From positions 1 through 42,598 of the IMG/VR virus record IMGVR_UViG_3300025669_000074: a stretch of DNA of 42,598 nucleotides. The stretch is one strand, 5' to 3'. Made by a program: the position numbers and the translations under genes. The notes beneath the pieces were generated by a model. The model searched no databases and was not told the origin of the DNA. It saw only the letters and a list, made by a program, of their open reading frames with translations. The first letter of the stretch is position 1; every line of letters starts with the position of its first letter. This document shows positions 26,039 through 32,949 of the stretch, piece after piece. This DNA comes from a virus.

Positions 26039-26401
26039 TTATCTTTGCCTCCCGATATATTTCCAATCGTAACTTAATCCATTATAAATTACGAGCTTTC
26101 TAACAATCCTGTGTGGTTCAACGTCGAACATCTGTTCTAAGAATCGTCGACCTTGCATAAGTTGTCGTTTTGCTTTACTTGAATCATGGCCATTAGCCTT
26201 CAGCTCGACCACTAAATATTTATCAGTGTAAAAGTATGCTATCAAATCCGGCATACTGTATTGTTGAATTTTACCATCAGGGTGCCATATCGGCTCTTTA
26301 ATCACCCACGCCAAGTCTTCTCGACTTTCCCCTATCAGATGTACATGATGACACAGATAGTCCAACGATCGTTCGTGTGATGCTCTTCCTCGTTTAGTCA
26401 T
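26039..26401 (-). CDS. PD-(D/E)XK-type nuclease
   Basis: A 120-residue protein. The motif M-P-D-L-I-A-Y-F ... Y-L-V-V-E-L-K-A-N fits the D-x(n)-E-x-K active site of small endonucleases (VRR-NUC/resolvase type). An upstream Glu/His-rich helix and the following Q-L-M-Q-G-R-R-F-L helix also fit. It may process replication or packaging intermediates. Its start overlaps the stop of the preceding small frame (ATGACTAA). Confidence 0.68.
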   Translation of the reverse strand: MTKRGRASHERSLDYLCHHVHLIGESREDLAWVIKEPIWHPDGKIQQYSMPDLIAYFYTDKYLVVELKANGHDSSKAKRQLMQGRRFLEQMFDVEPHRIVRKLVIYNGLSYDWKYIGRQR

Positions 26402-26627
26402 ACGGTTTCACCATTCTTAACACATACTGCTCAGCCATGCAATAAGGCATCATACGTCCCAATCCAGCCACCCGTTGTAATGGACAATATAGTTTACCTC
26501 CACACATAACTCCAACTGAATCAACCCGAAATGAACCCCGAGCGTTGCATATACATCGTCTTACCTTATCATCAAGGTTGCTGAACTCGTTATCTGTTAA
26601 TCCTAATTGTCTATGCTTGATTTTTAA
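26394..26627 (-). CDS. Small Cys-rich protein with unresolved start
   Basis: The frame is open for 77 codons between an upstream in-frame TGA and TAA at 26396-26394. It has no ATG, GTG or TTG near the ribosome site AAGGAG of the upstream gene's end. The product contains C-I-C-N-A-R-G ... C-G-G-K-L-Y-C-P-L-Q ... P-Y-C-M, a metal-binding-like layout. The first internal ATG would remove the first two Cys. Either a rare start (for example ATC) is used, or one base is wrong in the A5 run at 26621-26625: deleting one A would give a TTG-started protein. Confidence 0.5.
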   Translation of the reverse strand, partial: LKIKHRQLGLTDNEFSNLDDKVRRCICNARGSFRVDSVGVMCGGKLYCPLQRVAGLGRMMPYCMAEQYVLRMVKPYD

Positions 26628-27046
26628 TCAATCTCCTTCTCAACTAAGAAGTCTAAATAAGCTTCCTGTTGCATTACCTCTCGTTCGATAGCTCTACTCG
26701 ATACAGTAATGATTGGAACTTGACTAATTGTGTTGGTAATATCTGGGTCTAACTCCATCCTCATACTAAAATATGGTGTTAAAACTGGGTCGCCTTCAAC
26801 ATCTTTGTGATCTTGTCGATAAGCTAAACACTTAACGACTGCACGTTCGTAACGTTGTCCCGTTGGGTCGGTTTTTGGTAACATTTCGTAACCAACGATG
26901 TGTAACTGATACTCTAAGGTTCCCAGACCGTGTTGTCTCGCTAAATATAACCCGTTCTCTCCCTCTGTCTCTAAAAATTGATTCGCCTCTTCGTGTGTTA
27001 AAGCTTTCCATTCTCTAAACACCATTAATGCTAAATTACTCGTCAT
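26624..27046 (-). CDS. Hypothetical protein
   Basis: A 140-residue protein using the ATG at 27046, which overlaps the last codons of the metallopeptidase gene. An in-frame ATG at 27073 would overlap more. The sequence (F-R-E-W-K-A-L-T-H-E-E-A-N-Q-F-L, Y-F-S-M-R-M-E-L-D-P-D) is mixed alpha/beta with conserved-looking aromatic residues. No known family recognised. Confidence 0.55.
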   Translation of the reverse strand: MTSNLALMVFREWKALTHEEANQFLETEGENGLYLARQHGLGTLEYQLHIVGYEMLPKTDPTGQRYERAVVKCLAYRQDHKDVEGDPVLTPYFSMRMELDPDITNTISQVPIITVSSRAIEREVMQQEAYLDFLVEKEID

Positions 27047-27353
27047 GTGACCAATACCTCCCGATTTCGTCATAAAAATACATGTGTAAATATGCGCGTA
27101 AGTCTGGATCTTCGACAGTCTCCAACGCGATTTCTTCGATCGTCAACTCTGATAACCTGTCCGAATCGTAATGGTGAGCTAATTCGTGAAATATTGTTAT
27201 CATAAACTCACGACCTGAAGCTATCTCATACGGATTGTAAAAAATCGTTGATTGACTCGGCTCATAAAGTCCGCTTAGCCCGACTTTATAAAATCTTTTA
27301 ACTTCTAATTCGGCCAAACCGTCAACGATATCATCTAAAGATAATACAAACAA
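27036..27353 (-). CDS. HExxH zinc metallopeptidase-like protein
   Basis: A 105-residue protein with H-E-L-A-H-H-Y-D at about 55-62, the HExxH zinc-binding motif in a helix, and a downstream acidic helix (E-I-A-L-E-T-V-E-D-P) as in small gluzincin-type peptidases. The start is TTG at 27353 with a strong GGAGGTCAAA site. It could cleave a host or viral protein; the target is unknown. It is transcribed behind a TATA-type box at 27414-27427. Confidence 0.65.
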   Translation of the reverse strand: MFVLSLDDIVDGLAELEVKRFYKVGLSGLYEPSQSTIFYNPYEIASGREFMITIFHELAHHYDSDRLSELTIEEIALETVEDPDLRAYLHMYFYDEIGRYWSHDE

Positions 27354-27413
27354 TTTGACCTCCGATAATATTAAAAAAAGTTTTAGAATTATATTGTGTT
27401 TGGATAGCGCACA

Positions 27414-27427
27414 TTTTATATTTATAG
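27414..27427 (-). promoter_or_regulatory. TATA-type box before metallopeptidase gene
   Basis: On the minus strand CTATAAATATAAAA, about 60-70 bases before the TTG start at 27353. The AT-rich stretch and distance fit an archaeal promoter. A degenerate copy of the conserved promoter upstream element sits just before it (27443-27472), overlapping a small gene. Confidence 0.45.
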
Positions 27428-27440
27428 TTAACCTCTTGAT

Positions 27441-27542
27441 TTATTTAAATGTTATTTCTAAATATATATCTGAACGGTCGAATGTGTCTACACCGACTAC
27501 TCTAAATTTTCCACTGGGTGCTTTTAATTCTAAGCGCGTCAT
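27441..27542 (-). CDS. 33-residue small protein overlapping a promoter-like element
   Basis: ATG at 27542 overlaps the stop of the preceding gene (ATGA). The product (M-T-R-L-E-L-K-A-P-S-G-K start, I-T-F-K end) is beta-like and polar. Its last ten codons contain a degenerate form of the conserved promoter upstream element, ATATATATTTAGAAATAAC. The coding assignment rests on the start-stop overlap and clean frame; it could be spurious. Confidence 0.5.
   Translation of the reverse strand: MTRLELKAPSGKFRVVGVDTFDRSDIYLEITFK
27443..27472 (-). promoter_or_regulatory. Degenerate copy of conserved promoter element (copy 4)
   Basis: On the minus strand ATATATATTTAGAAATAAC then TTTAAATAA in place of TTTATAAA. 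Spacing matches copies 1-3. It is followed 20 bases later by a better TATA-like box. It would start the block metallopeptidase-nuclease-glycyl radical-terminase. Confidence 0.5.
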
Positions 27543-28003
27543 TGTTCGTCCTCACTTTTTTCCGCGATCGGAACCAACGACACACTCTGCAACTCATCGC
27601 CTTCAAACGTCGGAACAATCTTAGCAGTACCATCGTCTAATTTGTGTATAGTTTCGCTAAGATGTTCAGTTGTCTGTCTAAAAGTCGCATCATATTCATG
27701 CGCATAATCAACCCCCATAACAACATCTGATTTGTCGAACTTCACCTTAAAACCGATATCTTCCGATAACTCACTCTTAATAACCCCATACAACTTCTTA
27801 CAGTCCCAAAGCGCCTGTTGTATAATATTCCTAATAACTCTTTCACGAATCTCGACACCTTTATATTGGTTATTACCACCACGTCTGTTAAGTTGATTAA
27901 TCGCCTTTTCCACGATATCGTCTGAGTTGCTAATAGAGTACATCGGCACTAACTTCTTTTTTACTTCTTCATCTACTAATTCTTTCTCTTTTGTTTCTTT
28001 CAA
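27539..28003 (-). CDS. Hypothetical charged protein
   Basis: A 154-residue protein. The TTG start at 28003 has a perfect GAGGTGAT site five bases upstream. The central region (I-R-E-R-V-I-R-N-I-I-Q-Q-A-L-W-D-C-K-K-L) is helical, and the end is acidic. No domain recognised. The stop overlaps the 33-residue gene. Confidence 0.6.
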   Translation of the reverse strand: MKETKEKELVDEEVKKKLVPMYSISNSDDIVEKAINQLNRRGGNNQYKGVEIRERVIRNIIQQALWDCKKLYGVIKSELSEDIGFKVKFDKSDVVMGVDYAHEYDATFRQTTEHLSETIHKLDDGTAKIVPTFEGDELQSVSLVPIAEKSEDEQ

Positions 28004-28028
28004 ATTATATCACCTCTTTTAACTATGA

Positions 28029-28241
28029 TTAATGACGCGGACACTTGCGGTATTGACGTGTTGATGTTTGTGATTCTTGAGCTGGTAATTCGCGATATTT
28101 GACGCACCGGCCACTTTGTTCTTTGTATGCGCAACTACCGTCTAATGAACAAATGTAAACGTTAATTCCTTCGCCGGTTATTTGGTGCAACGGGTCTTCA
28201 GATGTTCTACATGCTTCGATTCGGTCTTCGATTGTTGTCAT
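28029..28241 (-). CDS. Small Cys-containing protein
   Basis: A 70-residue protein if started at ATG 28241, which overlaps the preceding stop (ATGA). It has A-C-R-T-S-E-D, V-Y-I-C-S-L-D-G-S-C-A-Y, G-R-C-V-K-Y-R and a C-terminal C-P-R-H, giving five Cys that could bind zinc. Function unknown. Confidence 0.6.
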   Translation of the reverse strand: MTTIEDRIEACRTSEDPLHQITGEGINVYICSLDGSCAYKEQSGRCVKYRELPAQESQTSTRQYRKCPRH

Positions 28242-28426
28242 TGTATTCTGTACCACGCAGCTTCTCCAGAGCGTTGATGATATAAGTTAGTCGATTGTTT
28301 TTGATTACATCGATGACACGTTCTCACGCTTGGTTGATATATTTCGTTATCGTTACTATTAGTAAATTTAATAACACTCGAATACACCCACTCGTGAAAC
28401 CCTAACCAACATCTAACTGAACTCAT
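28238..28426 (-). CDS. Small zinc-finger protein, DUF1660-like
   Basis: A 62-residue protein. It has C-W-L-G-F-H-E-W near the start and R-T-C-H-R-C-N-Q-K-Q about 25 residues later. The C-x2-G-x-H-x-W ... R-x-C-x-R-C layout resembles the DUF1660 prophage family. A related layout recurs at 35896. It overlaps its neighbours on both sides by ATGA junctions. Confidence 0.6.
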   Translation of the reverse strand: MSSVRCWLGFHEWVYSSVIKFTNSNDNEIYQPSVRTCHRCNQKQSTNLYHQRSGEAAWYRIQ

Positions 28427-28722
28427 CTAAACAGCTTCTCCCAAAACGTTTTCTTTCGCCGCTTCTTCGGCTTAACTTCCTCGGCATCTTCAGTTAATAT
28501 AACCTCAATCAGCTCGTCTAAATTCAACATCAGCGGGTTGTGGCCGTTGTATGTCATCGCGCCTAAATTCAAAACAGCCATGTACGATTTTGGACTTGCT
28601 AAATACCTTACAACATATACACAGTTTAATAAAAAGTCGGGCCGAACGGTCACAAAATAATCGTTGGTCTCTAATGCGTTTAATCGCAATTCGTCTAAAA
28701 TTTGTTCTTTTGTTAATTCCAT
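28423..28722 (-). CDS. Hypothetical protein with basic tail
   Basis: A 99-residue protein from ATG 28722, chosen because GAGGTGAT sits six bases upstream. An in-frame extension to 28794 would run through a structured leader. Helical N-terminus (E-L-T-K-E-Q-I-L-D-E-L), beta middle, and a basic tail (K-P-K-K-R-R-K-K-T-F-W-E-K-L-F-R) that could bind nucleic acid or membrane. No family. Confidence 0.55.
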   Translation of the reverse strand: MELTKEQILDELRLNALETNDYFVTVRPDFLLNCVYVVRYLASPKSYMAVLNLGAMTYNGHNPLMLNLDELIEVILTEDAEEVKPKKRRKKTFWEKLFR

Positions 28723-28881
28723 AGTATCACCTCGGGGAAATAGCGGGACGATTATAGTCGCGCCCACGACTTTGCATGAAAATGGACCCACCAACCAGGT
28801 GAGACTATTAAAACGTAGTGAGTATGATTTGTTAGCAACTTCACTTGTTTATAAATATATACAACCATACTAGTTTATAAA
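28723..28881 (-). promoter_or_regulatory. Promoter and structured leader
   Basis: TTTATAAA occurs at 28848-28855 and 28874-28881. About 100 bases of relatively GC-rich leader follow, with two hairpins: CACC-TGGTT-GGTG and GTCG-TGGGCG-CGAC. The leader ends in the GAGGTGAT ribosome site. This could be a regulated 5' leader. The remaining stretch 28882-28951 shows nothing else. Confidence 0.45.
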
Positions 28882-28951
28882 TATTATTATTCTATAGAAT
28901 ATACTTCGCTAAAATAGCTCAGATAACAATTGTTAACGGAATCCAAATGTA

Positions 28952-29095
28952 CTAAGAAGTTAATACGACTTGTAATGCAGACAAATCCTGGTGTCTATAT
29001 CTAAATGATAAAAGACCCGAAACAAAAATTATTGTGAATAAGCTGACTAAATATTTTGCGAATAACTTTTTGATGAATTTAATCATGAGGATCAT
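28952..29095 (-). CDS. Small membrane or secreted protein
   Basis: A 47-residue frame with ATG at 29095 (alternative ATG at 29086). Basic start (M-I-L-M-I-K-F-I-K-K), one hydrophobic segment (about residues 14-31), then R-Y-R-H. It begins seven bases after the stop of the upstream gene. Typical single-TM phage small protein; function unknown. Confidence 0.5.
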   Translation of the reverse strand: MILMIKFIKKLFAKYLVSLFTIIFVSGLLSFRYRHQDLSALQVVLTS

Positions 29096-29101
29096 CGTTT
29101 G

Positions 29102-29584
29102 TCATCTCTCACCCTCGCTCTTAACATCGTCCAAACACTCATCACATAGGTAACTCTTAGTCACCAAGCTGCTAACTTCCCAGTCGCAATTCTCTGCCCG
29201 GAACACGTTAACATATTGGTCAGGAGTGTGGACTGCTGCCCTTGCCCCACACACCTGACACGTTCCGTAACACTCTTTTGAAATTTTAGTAGAGTCTCCA
29301 CCCAACAAATGAATAAATGCGAGTCTGTCGAAATAAGTAATCGGTACTAAGTTGCTAAGTAAAGTCGCCTCAACGAATTTCCCAGCATCTTCAAGCTCGT
29401 GTACCTTTCTAAGAATAATAAACTTAACCGCGAACATAAAGTCGCCACGGTCGCACTCTAACTGAGTTAACAATTGTTTATTGTCAACGTTTTTCATGTT
29501 AGAATGTTTAAAATCTTTGTGCAACTTACCGATAGTGTCGATGTCTTTGAAATTGATTCCTTTGATTGTTTTGTTGTCTTTCAT
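29102..29584 (-). CDS. Hypothetical protein with C-terminal zinc motif
   Basis: A 160-residue protein. The N-terminal ~110 residues are helical (R-G-D-F-M-F-A-V-K-F-I-I-L-R-K). The C-terminus has C-Y-G-T-C-Q-V-C-G and L-C-D-E-C-L-D-D, a four-Cys zinc-binding layout. The start ATG overlaps the stop of the next upstream gene. Regulatory or RNA-binding roles are possible. Confidence 0.55.
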   Translation of the reverse strand: MKDNKTIKGINFKDIDTIGKLHKDFKHSNMKNVDNKQLLTQLECDRGDFMFAVKFIILRKVHELEDAGKFVEATLLSNLVPITYFDRLAFIHLLGGDSTKISKECYGTCQVCGARAAVHTPDQYVNVFRAENCDWEVSSLVTKSYLCDECLDDVKSEGER

Positions 29585-29832
29585 TTTATAATTTTAATAT
29601 TTTCTTTTGGTATATTGCCCCAACATAACACTTCCGAACCATCGAGGTTCTCTTCGAAGCATGTTAGTTTGCTATCGCCAGTTTCGACTTCTAGTAACAC
29701 TCCACCTTCATGTAGTGTATCCCATCTATCTGGAAACTTTGTTAAGTACGAAAAACCAATACTATTAACTTTCAAACAGTCATTTAGTATTTTATTCACG
29801 TTCTCTTTAGTAGTCCAGTGGTATAACTTCAT
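29581..29832 (-). CDS. Small ART-fold-like protein
   Basis: An 83-residue protein with L-Y-H-W-T-T-K-E-N-V-N-K-I-L at the start, V-L-L-E-V-E-T near 45, and W-G-N-I-P-K-E-N-I-K-I-I at the end. The Y-H-x-T ... I-P-x-E-N-I layout recalls ADP-ribosyltransferase-fold proteins (KptA/RES-like). It is short for an active enzyme, so it may be inactive or act on one small substrate. Confidence 0.42.
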   Translation of the reverse strand: MKLYHWTTKENVNKILNDCLKVNSIGFSYLTKFPDRWDTLHEGGVLLEVETGDSKLTCFEENLDGSEVLCWGNIPKENIKIIK

Positions 29833-29834
29833 CT

Positions 29835-30191
29835 TTAACTCGCCATACTCTGTTGTTTTATCTTTGTTCTAACAGCGAATAACAATTCATTCACCGAACA
29901 ATCTTCAACATTCTTTTTACTAATTTGTTTATTAGTTGCTCCGCCACCAAACACATCAGACCAACACTCTAAGTCAGTTGTTACTAACTCTAATGATATT
30001 CTACATGTTCGTTGTGTTGGTATTAATACCGATTTTCTTGAATCCAAATATTGACATTCTTGTATTCCATTATCCACACTCACGCTCATACTTTCGACTA
30101 AACATTTATCAGAAGTGATCTTCATATCACCAATGCTAACAACTACTGGATTATTATCACTAGTTGTAAACACATCAGTAATCATATTCAT
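29835..30191 (-). CDS. Hypothetical protein
   Basis: A 118-residue protein, beta-rich at the N-terminus (V-V-V-S-I-G-D-M-K-I-T-S-D-K) and helical at the C-terminus (V-N-E-L-L-F-A-V-R-T-K-I-K). It overlaps the upstream coiled-coil gene by 17 bases. No family recognised. Confidence 0.5.
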   Translation of the reverse strand: MNMITDVFTTSDNNPVVVSIGDMKITSDKCLVESMSVSVDNGIQECQYLDSRKSVLIPTQRTCRISLELVTTDLECWSDVFGGGATNKQISKKNVEDCSVNELLFAVRTKIKQQSMAS

Positions 30192-30372
30192 CTAGTTCTA
30201 AATTGTCAACGTCTGATTCTAGCAGCTCTTCGTGTGTCTTCTTAATAAGTCTCAATGTCTTCTCTGCATCTTTAACTCTCTTTAATGAAGTCTTGATTAA
30301 ATCTACTATTAACTCTTGTGTTTCGTCTTTTAACTCATCTTGAGCTTTTCCTACTAATTCTTTTACTTTCAT
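30175..30372 (-). CDS. Small coiled-coil protein
   Basis: A 65-residue, highly charged, helical protein (K-V-K-E-L-V-G-K-A-Q-D-E-L-K-D) with heptad-like spacing of Leu/Ile and an acidic end. Ribosome site AGGTGAAAT precedes the ATG. Probably an oligomeric adaptor; function unknown. Confidence 0.55.
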   Translation of the reverse strand: MKVKELVGKAQDELKDETQELIVDLIKTSLKRVKDAEKTLRLIKKTHEELLESDVDNLELDEYDY

Positions 30373-30395
30373 TTCATTTCACCTCATAAATATAA

Positions 30396-30569
30396 TTAAT
30401 TCGCAACTCTTAAATCTCTCTTCAACATATCGTTAAACATCATCGTATCATAGTGTTTATCATGACACTTTTTCGAACAAAAACCTCTAAATCCTAACCA
30501 ACAGTCACATGCTAAGCAATAGTGCATCGCATTCAGTCTACCTATCCGCCGTTTAATCTTTCTTATCAT
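30396..30569 (-). CDS. Small MYM-like zinc-finger protein
   Basis: A 57-residue frame whose ATG at 30569 overlaps the stop of the upstream gene (ATGA). It contains Y-C-L-A-C-D-C-W-L-G-F-R-G-F-C-S-K-K-C-H-D-K-H-Y, similar to MYM/FCS zinc fingers (F-C-S-x-x-C at the end of the finger). Strongly basic N-terminus. Likely nucleic acid or protein binding. Confidence 0.62.
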   Translation of the reverse strand: MIRKIKRRIGRLNAMHYCLACDCWLGFRGFCSKKCHDKHYDTMMFNDMLKRDLRVAN

Positions 30570-30853
30570 ATCTTCACTCCAAACAATTTCTCTAATCGTT
30601 CTAAATCATAACCATCAGCAATCAACTGATCTTTAATCCGTGGTCCGAACCTTTCCGCAAAACATTTGTCACAAACATCTAACTTCGCAGTACACGAGTC
30701 GAACTGACTTCCCCAACCGAACCCGAATAATACATGGCCAACGCCATTACATCTTATTTCTTTTGCAGTAAACGGCCTATGACAGTAATCACAAGTCGCG
30801 GAGTCTAGTGTTCTAACCATCTCAGTGTGTTTTACTTCTTTGTATGTTCTCAT
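30566..30853 (-). CDS. Zinc-binding small protein
   Basis: A 95-residue protein from ATG 30853, which has AGGTAA just upstream. An ATG at 30874 would overlap the preceding small membrane frame. Contains C-D-Y-C-H-R-P-F and, about 32 residues later, V-C-D-K-C-F-A-E-R, a treble-clef-like pair, with G-F-G-W-G-S between. Helical C-terminus. Unknown role. Confidence 0.58.
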   Translation of the reverse strand: MRTYKEVKHTEMVRTLDSATCDYCHRPFTAKEIRCNGVGHVLFGFGWGSQFDSCTAKLDVCDKCFAERFGPRIKDQLIADGYDLERLEKLFGVKI

Positions 30854-30855
30854 CT

Positions 30856-31009
30856 TTACCTGTTCTGCCACCATTCAATAATAGCACAAATCACGAGCGC
30901 TATTAAAGCATATACGAACGAAAATATCGCTAATACTATCACGCCCCAAATCGGCGATGTTAATACTACAGTTGATGCAAGTATTACTATTAGCCATATG
31001 TCTATCATT
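30856..31009 (-). pseudogene. Frame-disrupted small two-TM protein
   Basis: From ATG 31009 (overlapping the upstream stop) the frame gives one hydrophobic segment, M-I-D-I-W-L-I-V-I-L-A-S-T-V-V-L, then polar residues and an early TGA. One base over, the remaining sequence to TAA at 30858-30856 encodes a second, clearly hydrophobic segment ending I-I-E-W-W-Q-N-R. Removing one T from the TTT at 30960-30962 would join both into a ~50-residue two-TM protein. Either a real frameshift, a sequencing indel, or two unrelated frames. Confidence 0.45.
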
Positions 31010-31217
31010 TCATCAACCTGCCTACTAATAATACTATTCCATATACCGCAAGTGATATCACAAGTATCGCTAATCCAACGCCAATGCTAATCCAGAACGG
31101 GCTCAACACCCACCACCAACTCCAGCCGATGTGTCCTGTTAGTTTAAGTCCAATAAATAGTACGGTTAACATGCTTGTAAAGCTTATCCCGCCCGATGTG
31201 TATGTTTCTTTAGTCAT
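31005..31217 (-). CDS. Two-TM small membrane protein (phage FXF-like)
   Basis: A 70-residue protein with G-G-I-S-F-T-S-M-L-T-V-L-F-I-G-L-K-L-T-G then W-S-W-W-W-V-L-S-P-F-W-I, and a second hydrophobic helix at 48-66. The K-L-T-G-x-I-x-W-S-W-W-W-V-L-x-P pattern is that of the widespread small phage/plasmid transmembrane family named fragile-X-F-like. Function unknown. Confidence 0.72.
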   Translation of the reverse strand: MTKETYTSGGISFTSMLTVLFIGLKLTGHIGWSWWWVLSPFWISIGVGLAILVISLAVYGIVLLVGRLMK

Positions 31218-31419
31218 TTTGATTTTGCCTCGCGTCCGATTCTAAGTATAATAAATTATACAACGAATTAAATATTTGAGTGATATTTTGTCTTAGAATA
31301 ATGCATTCGTCTACCTCTTCAGTCATTTCAATTATCTTATTACCCTTCACTGGTGTCGCGTTTGTGAATTCAACCAAATTATCAACAGCATCATATGATA
31401 TCTCTGAGTATAAACCATT
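31210..31419 (-). CDS. Small protein with unresolved start, in frame after TGA-ACA-TGA
   Basis: The frame is open for 69 codons and ends overlapping the next start (ATGACTAA). Upstream it meets TGA ACA TGA in frame with the end of the gene at 31426. No start codon lies near the beginning; the first ATG (31326) leaves 38 residues (M-T-E-E-V-D-E-C-I-I-L). One extra base removed after the ATG at 31423 would give a full-length protein starting M-K-G-L-Y-S. This suggests either a rare start, the short form, or a single-base assembly error. Confidence 0.45.
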   Translation of the reverse strand, partial: NGLYSEISYDAVDNLVEFTNATPVKGNKIIEMTEEVDECIILRQNITQIFNSLYNLLYLESDARQNQND

Positions 31420-31425
31420 TCATGT

Positions 31426-31953
31426 TCATTCACCTACCTCAACATCAACCACACCATCATCATCGCCAAACTCTTTAAACAAATTGTCTAACACCTTCGA
31501 ACTAGTCGTCTCGACCGCAACGTTCAAATTCACGCTCTTTTGAACATTCGGATAAAACTCTTTCTTGTGGTTCAACATCATGTCATGCAACATCTTCTTC
31601 TCACGCGGATCCTTAGACATCTTAGCCATGTCGTCTAACACGCTATACGACATCTTTTCTAAAACATTCCCGTTCATGACCGGCATCTTGTAAATAACTG
31701 CCTTGGCACGAGCTTCCGGGATTGTGCAAAACATATCAATGTCTTCTAACATATTTGGTTTTTTGAATGGACACTGAACACGACAATTCTTACACTTGGC
31801 TCGGCCAGACTGTACTATCATGTTTGAATCATATCGTTTTTTGGTATATGTTTTACCACCCATTGAACCGATTCGACTCTTTTCCTCTGAACTACGTTGA
31901 TTCAGTGGAATAAGATTTTTAAGGCTGTTGGGATGCATTGGACTTTTGTTCAT
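31426..31953 (-). CDS. Candidate small terminase subunit / DNA-binding protein
   Basis: A 175-residue protein. The N-terminus (M-H-P-N-S-L-K-N-L-I-P-L-N-Q-R-S-S-E-E) is the 'N-S-L-K-N-L' type start found in small terminase and related phage DNA-binding proteins. It contains C-K-N-C-R-V-Q-C-P-F-K-K (Cys cluster) and a helical region, then an acidic tail (G-D-D-D-G-V-V-D-V-E-V-G-E). It lies 5.6 kb upstream of the large subunit, so the assignment is tentative. No clear ribosome site; leaderless translation possible. Confidence 0.45.
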   Translation of the reverse strand: MNKSPMHPNSLKNLIPLNQRSSEEKSRIGSMGGKTYTKKRYDSNMIVQSGRAKCKNCRVQCPFKKPNMLEDIDMFCTIPEARAKAVIYKMPVMNGNVLEKMSYSVLDDMAKMSKDPREKKMLHDMMLNHKKEFYPNVQKSVNLNVAVETTSSKVLDNLFKEFGDDDGVVDVEVGE

Positions 31954-31966
31954 ATTAATTATAAAA

Positions 31967-31993
31967 GCGGTGATCGCAACTAAACGTCACCGC
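31967..31993 (-). terminator. Strong hairpin, likely terminator
   Basis: GCGGTGA (31967-31973) pairs perfectly with TCACCGC (31987-31993) around a 13-base loop. On the minus strand TTTTAT follows directly. It lies between two minus-strand genes in the gap 31954-32030. A smaller CCTT-GAG-AAGG hairpin sits beside it. Confidence 0.5.
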
Positions 31994-32030
31994 CAACCCT
32001 TCTCAAGGAAGGAGGACAAAATGGAAAGCT

Positions 32031-32513
32031 TTATTCTTTCTTAACTTCGTCAGTCTTTTTGTTTTTACCTTTCAGTAATAACAAATAGTTTTCGTATTCT
32101 CCTCTAGGTACAAAAATTGTGTTCATATGTTGAACGGCGTTTCTTTCCGCGGAACTCTTACATTGGAAATTGAAATTGTGTCCAATCGGTACTACTGTCT
32201 TCTTGCCATCAACTACCATATAGTTGTTAGCTTCGGCTGTCTGCAATAAAGTAAACTTATGAAAACCGTAAAACTTTTCTAAATCAATACCTTTCGCAAT
32301 CTCCATATACTTAGGATCATCTAGCCTCAAGGAATAACCATCTAATCTTGCCTGTGTCTCGGCCATGCTAATCTGTTTATAAAATTCGCCCCATGAACAC
32401 GGTCTACAAAATGGAATCTTTTCCGCATTGGATTTTTGTTCTGATACTGCCACTCTCTTCTGAAACACCTTAATGTATGTTTCTTCTGTAGGATTTTGAA
32501 AATCTCTTTTCAT
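32031..32513 (-). CDS. Hypothetical early/late switch-side protein
   Basis: A 160-residue basic protein (K-V-F-Q-K-R-V-A-V-S-E-Q-K) with R-P-C-S-W-G-E-F-Y and a strongly charged Lys-rich end. The start has a perfect GGAGGTGA site inside the end of the upstream gene. No motif that names it. Confidence 0.5.
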   Translation of the reverse strand: MKRDFQNPTEETYIKVFQKRVAVSEQKSNAEKIPFCRPCSWGEFYKQISMAETQARLDGYSLRLDDPKYMEIAKGIDLEKFYGFHKFTLLQTAEANNYMVVDGKKTVVPIGHNFNFQCKSSAERNAVQHMNTIFVPRGEYENYLLLLKGKNKKTDEVKKE

Positions 32514-32914
32514 TATTCTTCACCTCCGTCTTTTTTACTAAAAAAATAATATGCTCGTTCTAAATCATGCTCTTTAAGAAATTCTTTCATTGTCTCTAAA
32601 TCGTACTCGATATTCGATACATCTACAACCTCTTTAATCGGAACACCTTTAGCTAAATGTGTTTTAAAAATAGCTAAACCAGTCTGCAACTCTTTCAACT
32701 CAACATCGTTCTGCTTCAATGCCTTCTCCAATAGTTGTCTCTTCTCTTTGATTTTTATATCTAAACCTTCATCTATAGCTAACTTATTCAGCTTCATGTC
32801 GTATTCGAGATTCTCGATCCTATCATGGTACAATGCGATAGCTTTATCGGTCATCAGTTTTTCGTCTTCGTTTAACTCTCTATATTGAGTTTTAGAATTA
32901 TCTATTTCTGTCAT
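32513..32914 (-). CDS. Coiled-coil protein
   Basis: A 133-residue protein from ATG 32914, with AGGTGAT five bases upstream. Long charged helices (K-A-I-A-L-Y-H-D-R-I-E-N-L-E-Y-D-M, K-E-K-R-Q-L-L-E-K-A-L-K-Q) indicate a coiled coil. Ends K-K-D-G-G-E-E, encoding the ribosome site of the next gene. Function unknown. Confidence 0.58.
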   Translation of the reverse strand: MTEIDNSKTQYRELNEDEKLMTDKAIALYHDRIENLEYDMKLNKLAIDEGLDIKIKEKRQLLEKALKQNDVELKELQTGLAIFKTHLAKGVPIKEVVDVSNIEYDLETMKEFLKEHDLERAYYFFSKKDGGEE

Positions 32915-32949
32915 CTTTATCACCTAATTTATTTTACTAAAAAATCTAA

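Noticed and set aside
28723-28794. N-terminal extension of the gene at 28423
   Set aside because: The strong GAGGTGAT site points to the ATG at 28722, and the extension runs through a hairpin-rich leader.
31420-31428. TGA-ACA-TGA read-through (selenocysteine or recoding) linking two frames
   Set aside because: TGA ends many normal genes here and no SECIS-like structure is evident; a missing start or a one-base error is simpler.
32022-32045. Plus-strand mini-frame (seven codons) behind a GGAGG site
   Set aside because: Too short, opposite to the end of a real minus-strand gene, and better explained as part of the terminator gap.
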